From Prevotellaceae bacterium (lineage in GTDB: Bacteria; Bacteroidota; Bacteroidia; Bacteroidales; Bacteroidaceae): DNA of 8,674 nucleotides. The position numbers and the translations under genes were made by a program. The stretch lies in contig JAFLUS010000065.1 of NCBI GenBank assembly GCA_022508685.1, positions 1 through 8,674 of the forward strand, written 5' to 3'. Of the stretch, positions 1 through 5,833 are shown in pieces. Under the pieces are notes generated by a model that did no database searches, was not told the origin of the DNA, and was given only the letters and a program-made list of their open reading frames with translations. How positions within the stretch are numbered: position 1 is the first letter of the stretch; every line of letters begins with the position of its first letter.

Positions 1-5
1 GTGCG

Positions 6-347
6 TTATTGTTGCGGTTCAGCAGGAGTCGGAGCAGGTGTTTCCGTAGCCGCATCGGGAGCAACCGTATTCTTCTGCTGTGCAGGCGCAGTTTGCTGTA
101 CTTGAATGGCGGCTTGTGTGTCGGCCTTGGGTACGAAGCGGATGGAGATGATGCTGAGCACGACCATCGCGATGGCAAGTCCCCATGTGGCTTTCTCAAG
201 GAAGTCGGTTGTCTTGCGTACTCCCATAATCTGGTTGGAGGTGGAGAAACTGGATGCCAATCCGCCGCCTTTGCTTTCCTGTATCAGCACGATGCCTATC
301 ATCAGTACTGATGCGAGGATGATGAGGAGGATAATCAATAGATACAT
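6..347 (-). CDS. secG: SecG, preprotein translocase subunit
   Basis: This 113-residue protein is the small SecG subunit of the SecYEG channel, which helps SecA-driven export of unfolded proteins across the inner membrane. The sequence shows two hydrophobic segments, about residues 2-22 and 50-70. Between them is a short loop with the family's QESKGGGLASSF stretch (residues 23-34), matching the QxGKG region of other SecG proteins. After the second segment comes a tail of about 40 residues rich in P, A, Q and T, which makes the protein longer than a minimal SecG. Such tails are common in Bacteroidota SecG and this one looks disordered. The gene ends in TAA and begins at ATG, 36 bases after the upstream hypothetical gene, so the two may be co-transcribed. 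A consensus promoter inside that gene (440-471) could also transcribe secG on its own. The identification is secure; the role of the tail is unknown. Confidence 0.95.
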   Translation of the reverse strand: MYLLIILLIILASVLMIGIVLIQESKGGGLASSFSTSNQIMGVRKTTDFLEKATWGLAIAMVVLSIISIRFVPKADTQAAIQVQQTAPAQQKNTVAPDAATETPAPTPAEPQQ

Positions 348-383
348 TGTACGATAAAATGGTTAAAAGTTATACATTCTGAT

Positions 384-1169
384 TTACTTCGTGGGTGCTT
401 CTTGCCTGACGATGATGTCGAGCAGTCGCATCTGGTTTGCAAAGGTAGCACTTTTTTCCGGATTATTCAAACATATTGTTCTGAATATTTCAAGTGCCTC
501 GGCATATTGCCCTTGCTGAATACAGAGATTGGCCACGCGTTCGTTGCAATATGCAGCAGAGAGCATGGTGCTGTCGGCTGCGGCGACGGGGGCGTCGGCC
601 AGAGGTTGCTCGTCGGCTGCCAATGAGGGAATTTCATAGCGTTGCTTTCCGTTGGTCTCGCTGATGAAGTTGTCGATGAGTGTGGCTGAACGCGAATCGG
701 TTGCAGTCGTGTCCTCGACATTAGCAGGAGTCTGTGTTGCATCTGCCTGTGCAAGATAGGCGGCATAGTCGCTGGTAAGTTCCGCCATGGTGGGGAGAGC
801 ATGGGGGTCGGACGCATCAGTGGAATCGGCTCCATTCTGAGTAGACAAGAAGTTGTCTATCAGCGAGATGGTGCGGTTTCCGTCGGTTTCGTCGGATAGT
901 GCCGGGTCGGATGCTCCCAAGGCTTCATCTGAGGAGAGGACGTAGTCGGCAGCCTCCACGATGGTGAACAATGCCCGGCGGTCGGGAATCATGAGGCTGG
1001 CACGTTCGAGTTCGACTGAAAACGAAGGGTGGTGCAAGCGAAACAGGTTCTGAACGTAGAGCAGACGGGCGGGCTGGAAGAAGGGATATTCTTCTACCAA
1101 CCGATGCAGTTTGTCGAGCGTCGCGACATTCAGCAAATCGGGATTCTGTATGAATTGATGGAGTTCCAA
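384..1169 (-). CDS. Hypothetical protein with C-terminal TPR-like helices, secG neighbour
   Basis: This 261-residue protein has no signal peptide or membrane segment and is probably cytoplasmic. The N-terminal part (residues 1-77) looks like a conserved helical domain; it includes MELHQFIQNPDLL, EEYPFFQPARLL and PDRRALFTIVEAADY. The middle (78-200) is acidic, low in complexity and rich in A, D, S and T. It contains two copies of one motif, SLIDNFLSTQNG (102-113) and TLIDNFISETNG (163-174). The C-terminal part (about 204-253) resembles a single tetratricopeptide helix pair, with CIQQGQYAEALEIFRTI then LNNPEKSATFANQMRLLD. I recall similar proteins next to secG in other Bacteroidales, but no function is known to me. 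The start is taken as TTG at 1167-1169, because M-(D/E)-L fits the relatives and an AAAGG (1175-1179) lies 5 bases upstream. The frame stays open further up but has no ATG. No consensus promoter lies in the 112-base gap to nqrF, so it may depend on read-through from nqr. Confidence 0.85.
   Translation of the reverse strand: MELHQFIQNPDLLNVATLDKLHRLVEEYPFFQPARLLYVQNLFRLHHPSFSVELERASLMIPDRRALFTIVEAADYVLSSDEALGASDPALSDETDGNRTISLIDNFLSTQNGADSTDASDPHALPTMAELTSDYAAYLAQADATQTPANVEDTTATDSRSATLIDNFISETNGKQRYEIPSLAADEQPLADAPVAAADSTMLSAAYCNERVANLCIQQGQYAEALEIFRTICLNNPEKSATFANQMRLLDIIVRQEAPTK
440..471 (-). promoter_or_regulatory. Consensus Bacteroidota promoter inside the hypothetical gene, facing secG
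   Basis: On the minus strand there is a TTTG -33 element (468-471), a 20-base spacer and a TACCTTTG -7 element (440-447), an exact match to the Bacteroidota housekeeping sigma consensus. Transcription would begin a few bases below 440, giving secG a leader of roughly 90 bases. The site lies within codons for LNNPEKSATF of the preceding gene, so part of the match could reflect protein sequence. The -7 octamer is identical to that of the GH88 promoter. Confidence 0.55.
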
Positions 1170-1174
1170 AATGA

Positions 1175-1179
1175 CCTTT
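1175..1179 (-). promoter_or_regulatory. Ribosome binding site supporting a TTG start
   Basis: AAAGG on the minus strand lies 5 bases before the TTG at 1167-1169. An ATT codon immediately before the TTG is only 2 bases from the site, which is too close. No in-frame ATG occurs between the previous gene and this point, so this site favours TTG as the start. Confidence 0.45.
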
Positions 1180-1223
1180 GCCTTAATACGAAGGGATAGA
1201 GATAAAGGGGCTAAAGGAGAGAA

Positions 1224-1270
1224 AAGAAGTTAAATGAAGAAGTGCACGCACTGCTCCATCTAACTTCTTC
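1224..1270 (-). terminator. Hairpin region after nqrF, probable terminator or attenuator
   Basis: This element starts 11 bases after the nqrF stop. In the minus-strand RNA the arm at 1261-1269 pairs perfectly over 9 bp with 1224-1232 (AAGAAGTTA with TAACTTCTT). That stem is followed by a pyrimidine run that reads TTTTCTCTCC. The same arm, shifted by one or two bases (1263-1270), can instead pair over 8 bp with 1236-1243 (GAAGAAGT with ACTTCTTC). The two stems exclude each other. The stems are A/U-rich and the loops long (28 and 19 bases), so termination would be leaky at best. Its place at the end of the six-gene operon makes it the best candidate for the nqr terminator. Confidence 0.45.
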
Positions 1271-1281
1271 GTGTATACGGA

Positions 1282-2553
1282 TTAGCCGCCGAAGTTGTCG
1301 AAGCGAATCATGTCGTCTTCCACACCAAGTGAGTGCAGGAGGTCAAGCACGGTCTTCGCCATCATTGGAGGTCCGCAGAGGTAGTATTCCACGTCTTCGG
1401 GTGCTTCGTGTGCCTTGAGATAGGTGTCACCCAGCACGTTGGCAATGAAGCCCGGCGTGTAGCGCACGCCCAGTCCGTCGGCTTTCTTGTCGGGGAAGTC
1501 GAGGGCGAGGTGGAAGTGGAAGTTGGGGTATTCCTTCTCGAGTTCAAGGAAGTCTTCCATGAAGAATACTTCGTCGATACCGCGGGCACCATAGAAATAG
1601 TGCATTTCGCGGTCGCGAGTGTGGAGGGTCTTGAGCATGTGCATGATTTGCGCACGCAACGGAGCCATACCGGCACCACCGCCGACCCATATCATTTCGC
1701 GCTTGGAGTCGAACTCGGGATGGAAGTCACCGTAAGGACCGCTCATGATACACTTGTCGCCGGGTTTCAGGCTAAAGATGTAGGACGATGCAATACCGGG
1801 GCTTACGGGTTGGAAACCGACTTGCGGTTTAGGCAGGAACGGCGGTGTGGCAATGCGGACGGTGAGCGTGATGATATCGCCTTCGTCGGGATAGTTTGCC
1901 ATGGAGTAAGCACGGATAGTGTCTTCAGTATTCTCGCACTTGAGGCTGAAGATTTGGAATTTCTCCCATGTCGGCACATAGAGTTCGCCGATGTCGCCCT
2001 TGTCGATGTCCTTGTCGTAGTCCATCTTGTACTTGGGAATACGAATCTGTGCGTATGAACCGGGGATAAAGTCCATGTGTTCGCCCGGAGGCAGTGCCAC
2101 CTTGAATTCCTTGATGAACGAAGCAACGTTCTTGTTGGAGATGACAGTGCACTCCCATTCCTTGACGCCCATCACGGATTCGGGCACCTTGATGCTGAGG
2201 TCGCCTTTCACTTTGCATTGGCAACCCAGACGGTAGTGCTCCTTGATTTGCTTGCGGGTGAAATGTCCCTTTTCGGAATCGAGAATCTCGCCTCCTCCTT
2301 CAACGACTTGGCATTTGCACTGTCCGCACGAACCTTTTCCACCACAGGCACTGCTGAGGTAGATGCCGTTGTTGGCCAATGTGGCAAGTACGCTGCTACC
2401 CTGCTCTACCGTAAGTTTATCCTTGTCGTTGATGGTGAGGGTAACATTGCCACTCGGAGAAAGATATTTTTTCGCTACGAGCAGGATAATCACTACAATG
2501 AGTATGACTACCAAGAATACTCCTATGCTCGCGAATATAAAATTCATATCCAT
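1282..2553 (-). CDS. nqrF: Na+-NQR subunit F, NADH dehydrogenase with 2Fe-2S and FAD
   Basis: NqrF is the electron entry point of Na+-NQR. It oxidises NADH on the cytoplasmic side and passes electrons through FAD and a 2Fe-2S cluster. The 423-residue protein has one N-terminal membrane anchor (about 5-27). A plant-type ferredoxin domain (about 34-130) follows, with cluster cysteines C70, C76, C79 and C111 in the CGGKGSCGQC and LGCQC contexts. Two further cysteines, C81 and C113, lie beside them. The ferredoxin-reductase part has the FAD motif RAYS (214-217) and the NADH-binding elements GGGAGMAPLR (291-300) and CGPPMM (393-398). It ends in FDNFGG, typical of the family. Length is slightly above the usual figure of about 408. 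The first ATG is chosen over the ATG two codons later because AAAGGA (2562-2567) lies 8 bases from it. The gene is the last in the operon, 18 bases after nqrE. Confidence 0.97.
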   Translation of the reverse strand: MDMNFIFASIGVFLVVILIVVIILLVAKKYLSPSGNVTLTINDKDKLTVEQGSSVLATLANNGIYLSSACGGKGSCGQCKCQVVEGGGEILDSEKGHFTRKQIKEHYRLGCQCKVKGDLSIKVPESVMGVKEWECTVISNKNVASFIKEFKVALPPGEHMDFIPGSYAQIRIPKYKMDYDKDIDKGDIGELYVPTWEKFQIFSLKCENTEDTIRAYSMANYPDEGDIITLTVRIATPPFLPKPQVGFQPVSPGIASSYIFSLKPGDKCIMSGPYGDFHPEFDSKREMIWVGGGAGMAPLRAQIMHMLKTLHTRDREMHYFYGARGIDEVFFMEDFLELEKEYPNFHFHLALDFPDKKADGLGVRYTPGFIANVLGDTYLKAHEAPEDVEYYLCGPPMMAKTVLDLLHSLGVEDDMIRFDNFGG

Positions 2554-2561
2554 ATCTGATA

Positions 2562-2567
2562 TCCTTT
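2562..2567 (-). promoter_or_regulatory. nqrF ribosome binding site, decides the start
   Basis: AAAGGA on the minus strand lies 8 bases before the first ATG of nqrF and 14 bases before the second in-frame ATG, so the first is favoured. Confidence 0.6.
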
Positions 2568-2571
2568 CGTA

Positions 2572-3195
2572 TTAAAGATTAAGACCAGAGAAACACATAA
2601 ATGCCATAGCCATCAGTCCGACGGTGATGAAGGTGATGCCAAGACCTTGCAGGGGTTTGGGCACGTCGCTGTACGCCATCTTTTCGCGAATGGCTGCCAG
2701 ACCGACAATCGCCAACGTCCAACCGATACCGGAACCCAAGGCGTAAGCCAATGAATCGCCGATGCCGCCAATGAACTGCGTGGATTCAGGTTCCATGTTG
2801 ATGCGTTGCTGCATGAAGAGCGATGCACCCATGATGGCACAGTTCACGGCAATCAGTGGCAGGAAGATACCCAGAGCGGCATAGAGAGAGGGAGAAAAGC
2901 GTTCTACAATCATTTCCACCAACTGCACCATACCGGCAATGACGGCGATGAAGAGAATGAAACTGAGGAACGTGAGGTCGACTCCGAGAATTCCGTCGGC
3001 AGCCAGCACCTTCGTCTGCAGCAAATAGTCCACAGGTACGGTGATGAGCAGCACAAAAGTCACGGCGACGCCAAGTCCCAGTGAGGTTTTCACAGTCTTT
3101 GATACTGCCAAATAAGAGCACATACCCAAGAAGAAAGCGAAAATCATATTGTCCACAAAGATAGAGCGGACGAACAGGCTAATGAAATGTTCCAT
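2572..3195 (-). CDS. nqrE: Na+-NQR subunit E, integral membrane protein
   Basis: NqrE is a very hydrophobic 207-residue subunit with about six membrane segments. It pairs with its inverted-topology relative NqrD. In solved Vibrio cholerae Na+-NQR structures the pair holds an iron site (described as a 2Fe-2S cluster) within the membrane, between NqrF and the NqrC FMN. The ligand cysteines are visible in their family contexts: C26 in [12 protein letters not shown] and C119 in [10 protein letters not shown]. The beginning [20 protein letters not shown] and the motif [11 protein letters not shown] are typical of NqrE. The related RnfA/RsxA is excluded because nqrA and nqrF are in the same operon. 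The gene follows nqrD after 33 bases, with AAAGGA at 3204-3209 as ribosome binding site, and is followed 18 bases later by nqrF. Confidence 0.96.
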   Translation of the reverse strand: MEHFISLFVRSIFVDNMIFAFFLGMCSYLAVSKTVKTSLGLGVAVTFVLLITVPVDYLLQTKVLAADGILGVDLTFLSFILFIAVIAGMVQLVEMIVERFSPSLYAALGIFLPLIAVNCAIMGASLFMQQRINMEPESTQFIGGIGDSLAYALGSGIGWTLAIVGLAAIREKMAYSDVPKPLQGLGITFITVGLMAMAFMCFSGLNL

Positions 3196-3228
3196 AATTG
3201 TTTTCCTTTATTTACGTATGTGTGTGAC

Positions 3229-3864
3229 TTATTTGATTTCCTTATTATATGCGCGGTGTGCCCAAATCACACAAGCCAACAGGATGAGTGCCATGGCGGG
3301 CATGGTCATCATACCGTTGTGCAGATAGCCGCCACCGTTGTCGAGCAACCATGAGTCAGGAATGATTTGGAGACCGAGAATCGTGCCGAAACCAAGGATT
3401 TCGCGTACGAAGCCGACGATGATGAGAATCACGGCATAGCCCAGACCATTACCGATACCATCGAGGAACGATTCCCACGGACCATTCTGCATGGCGAACG
3501 CTTCGAGACGTCCCATCAGAATACAGTTGGTGATAATCAGTCCGACATAGACGCTGAGTTGGACACTCACGTCGTAGACATACGCTTTCAGTATGTTGCT
3601 GACAATCGTCACGAGCGCAGCCACAACGACCAACTGCACGATGATACGGATGCGGTTGGGGATGGTCTTGCGTATCAGCGAAATGATGACGTTGGCAAAC
3701 GCTGTAATCACCGTCACGGAAAGACCCATGACGATGGCAGGTTTCAACTGCGACGTTACGGCAAGGGCAGAGCAAATACCGAGAATCTGCACTGTAATTG
3801 GGTTATCCAAGTTCAGCGGATTGGTAAAAACCTGACGGTTTGCTTTGGAAAATAATGTACTCAT
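3229..3864 (-). CDS. nqrD: Na+-NQR subunit D, integral membrane protein
   Basis: NqrD is a 211-residue subunit with about six membrane segments, homologous to NqrE but inserted in the opposite orientation. Together they form the intramembrane iron site that carries electrons across the membrane. The two cysteines expected to bind iron are C31, in LGICSALAVT, and C114, in ITNCILMGRLEAFA, equivalent to C29 and C112 of Vibrio cholerae. Family motifs GIGNGLGYAVILI (about 136-148) and REILGFGTILG are present. The N-terminus keeps the NqrD pattern of a short cytoplasmic segment ending in NPLNLDNPITVQILG. It is translated from a strong Shine-Dalgarno that overlaps the nqrC stop, 15 bases away. The sequence looks intact, with a length in the normal range. 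Confidence 0.96.
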   Translation of the reverse strand: MSTLFSKANRQVFTNPLNLDNPITVQILGICSALAVTSQLKPAIVMGLSVTVITAFANVIISLIRKTIPNRIRIIVQLVVVAALVTIVSNILKAYVYDVSVQLSVYVGLIITNCILMGRLEAFAMQNGPWESFLDGIGNGLGYAVILIIVGFVREILGFGTILGLQIIPDSWLLDNGGGYLHNGMMTMPAMALILLACVIWAHRAYNKEIK

Positions 3865-3874
3865 GTTCTTTTAT

Positions 3875-3882
3875 CCTCCTTA
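3875..3882 (-). promoter_or_regulatory. Shine-Dalgarno of nqrD fused to the nqrC stop
   Basis: The minus strand reads TAAGGAGG: the nqrC stop codon TAA (3880-3882) runs directly into a full AGGAGG (3875-3880), which lies 10 bases before the nqrD ATG. Strong Shine-Dalgarno sites are uncommon in Bacteroidota. The overlap suggests translational coupling, with the terminating ribosome sitting on the next initiation site. Confidence 0.75.
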
Positions 3883-4608
3883 CTTTTTGTATTGAGCCAG
3901 AATATCCTGATAAGCACCAAGACACTTCTGAATCATGTCGTTAACACCATTGGAAGTGAGTGTCGCACCCGTCACGCCATTGACATAGTTGTCGGGCGAC
4001 ATGTTGCCTTCCTTACCTTTCTTCACCACGCTCAATGCAATGACGGAAGCATCGTCTGCGGCATGGAGTTTCTTGCCTGCAAAACTGGTCTGGAACCAAT
4101 CTTCCGTGATACGCGCACCGAGACCTGCGGTTTCGCTTTCGTGAGAGAAATACGTGCCGAACACAGTTTCGCAGTCGTCATCGAGAGCGATGTAGCCCCA
4201 GATGCCGCCCCACAAACCTGCACCAGTCACGGGAATGACATACTTTGTTGCGCCATCCACCGTTGCGATGTAGAACGGGCGTTTTGCAGCGAACTCTTTC
4301 GACTCCACCTTGAAACCGGCTTGGTCTTTGCTTTCTGACTTGCCTTCATCCAAAACATCAGTCGATGCAACGTCGTAAATCATGTCCTGCTGAATGACTT
4401 CAGCAAACTTCGCTTCCGTTTCCGTCTTTTCCACGTTGCGCAGATTGAGCGAAGCCAAAATCTGTTGTTTCTTGTCAATCGCCACATTGGCATCCTGCGT
4501 TGGCTTCAGTGCCGAAGATACGAAGGCGAGGAGGAATGCGACAACAATCACAATTCCTGCAGCATACAATATAGTATATGTATTGCTATTTGTATTGAGT
4601 TTAGCCAT
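3880..4608 (-). CDS. nqrC: Na+-NQR subunit C, FMN-binding
   Basis: NqrC is anchored by a single membrane segment (about 12-33) and carries a covalently bound FMN on the outer face of the inner membrane. That FMN passes electrons from the NqrD/E iron site toward NqrB. The 242-residue protein has the FMN_bind domain in its C-terminal half, with FSHESETAGLGA (about 154-165) and the flavinylation motif VTGATLTSNGV (212-222). T216 is the predicted attachment residue, and attachment needs the flavin transferase ApbE. Between anchor and domain is a periplasmic stretch that includes a charged DVLDEGKSESKDQAG segment (84-98). The gene begins at ATG 14 bases after nqrB, behind a perfect AGGAGG. Residues and length agree with the family, so the identification is firm; only the linkage chemistry is inferred. 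Confidence 0.96.
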   Translation of the reverse strand: MAKLNTNSNTYTILYAAGIVIVVAFLLAFVSSALKPTQDANVAIDKKQQILASLNLRNVEKTETEAKFAEVIQQDMIYDVASTDVLDEGKSESKDQAGFKVESKEFAAKRPFYIATVDGATKYVIPVTGAGLWGGIWGYIALDDDCETVFGTYFSHESETAGLGARITEDWFQTSFAGKKLHAADDASVIALSVVKKGKEGNMSPDNYVNGVTGATLTSNGVNDMIQKCLGAYQDILAQYKK

Positions 4609-4617
4609 AAATCGCGT

Positions 4618-4625
4618 CCTCCTTA
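4618..4625 (-). promoter_or_regulatory. Shine-Dalgarno of nqrC fused to the nqrB stop
   Basis: The minus strand reads TAAGGAGG, as at the nqrC/nqrD junction. The nqrB stop TAA (4623-4625) overlaps AGGAGG (4618-4623), which is 9 bases from the nqrC ATG. This points to translational coupling of nqrB and nqrC. Confidence 0.75.
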
Positions 4626-5795
4626 TTTAATTGCAGCGCGTTTTGCACGCTTGTTAATATTCGATTGAACCACACAATAGTCGATGAGAGGAGCAAAGAC
4701 ATTCATCAGCAGGATAGCCAACATCATGCCTTCGGGATAACCCGGGTTCAACATACGGATGATGATAGCCATCACACCGATGAGGAAACCGTATATCCAT
4801 TTGCCACACTCCGTACGTGCGCTGGTCACAGGGTCGGTTGCCATGAATACGGCACCGAAGCAGAAACCACCGACTGTCAGATGTTCGTACCATTGGAAAT
4901 CACCGGGTAACTTGCTCGAGAAAGCAAGTGCCATGACTGCACCGCCGATAAACACGCTCAGCATGGTCTTCCAACTGGCTACGCCCGACCACAGGAGAAT
5001 CACTGCACCCAAAGCGATGGCAATCACGCTGGTTTCACCGATGGAACCGGGCATCAGACCCGTAACGGTGTCGCAGAAAGATGTCGTAACGGGGTCGCCT
5101 GCAGCCAACTGACCCAATGGCGTAGCAGCCGTCACGGCATCTGTCGCCGTACCGGCAACACCCGTGATGCTATCCATGTATTTGCCATTGACCCACACGG
5201 TATCGCCCGACATGGTCGACGGATAAGAGAAGAAAAGGAACGCGCGCGTAACCAATGCGACGTTAAAGACGTTCATACCCGTTCCACCAAATACTTCTTT
5301 GGCGAAAATCACGGCGAAGGCTGTAGCCACGGCAATCATCCACAACGGGCAATTGACAGGCACAATCAGCGGAATCAGAATACCGCTCACGAGAAAACCT
5401 TCATGGATTTCTTCACCCTTCCATTGCGCTACGGTAAATTCGATACCGAGACCGACGACATAACTGACGACGATTTTCGGCAGTACCACAGCCAATCCGT
5501 AGAGGAAACTTGCCCAGAATTCGGGTGCTTCCACGTGTTCAGCCAACAGATAATGCTGATATCCCACGTTGTACATACCGAACAGCATGGCGGGCATCAA
5601 TGCAATCACCACAAACGACATGATGCGCTTGGAGTCAATCGCATCGTGGATGTGGGCACCGCGTGCTTTCGCCGTCTCGTTGGGCACGAACATGAATGTC
5701 TCGAAGCCATCGAAAACGGAACGGAAAGCCTGCAGTTTACCACCTTCTTGGAAAGATGGCTTTATCTTGTTCAAAAAATTACGTAAGAATTTCAT
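4623..5795 (-). CDS. nqrB: Na+-NQR subunit B, membrane FMN/riboflavin subunit
   Basis: NqrB is the large membrane subunit (390 residues) and is where quinone reduction and Na+ movement are thought to be linked. It carries covalent FMN and, in Vibrio, riboflavin. A soluble N-terminal stretch (1-55) precedes about nine or ten membrane segments. Family motifs include KEVFGGTGMNVFNVAL (166-181), RAFLFFSYPSTMSGD (184-198), MATDPVTSART (318-328) and LNPGYPEGMMLAIL (349-362). The flavinylation site reads DAVTAATPLGQL (219-230), with T225 the predicted FMN residue. The motif there is TAAT, where Vibrio NqrB has SGAT. RnfD is a homologue, but the neighbouring nqrA and nqrF identify this as NqrB. It starts 38 bases after nqrA with no obvious Shine-Dalgarno, unlike nqrC and nqrD. 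Confidence 0.96.
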   Translation of the reverse strand: MKFLRNFLNKIKPSFQEGGKLQAFRSVFDGFETFMFVPNETAKARGAHIHDAIDSKRIMSFVVIALMPAMLFGMYNVGYQHYLLAEHVEAPEFWASFLYGLAVVLPKIVVSYVVGLGIEFTVAQWKGEEIHEGFLVSGILIPLIVPVNCPLWMIAVATAFAVIFAKEVFGGTGMNVFNVALVTRAFLFFSYPSTMSGDTVWVNGKYMDSITGVAGTATDAVTAATPLGQLAAGDPVTTSFCDTVTGLMPGSIGETSVIAIALGAVILLWSGVASWKTMLSVFIGGAVMALAFSSKLPGDFQWYEHLTVGGFCFGAVFMATDPVTSARTECGKWIYGFLIGVMAIIIRMLNPGYPEGMMLAILLMNVFAPLIDYCVVQSNINKRAKRAAIK

Positions 5796-5833
5796 AACTT
5801 TACTAATTGTTCATTCTATACTCCGACTTTCAC

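Noticed and set aside
365..372. TAACTTTT (near -7 match) between the hypothetical gene and secG
   Set aside because: The last base is wrong and no -33 TTTG lies at the right distance. The complete site at 440-471 is a better candidate.
1333..2058. A 241-codon open frame on the plus strand opposite nqrF
   Set aside because: It is antisense to nqrF, has no plus-strand promoter of the TAnnTTTG type, and shows no family motif.
3156..3163. TATCTTTG (-7-like) on the minus strand at the start of nqrE
   Set aside because: There is no TTTG at 19-21 bases upstream (only TTTC at 20), and it lies inside conserved nqrE coding sequence; probably chance.
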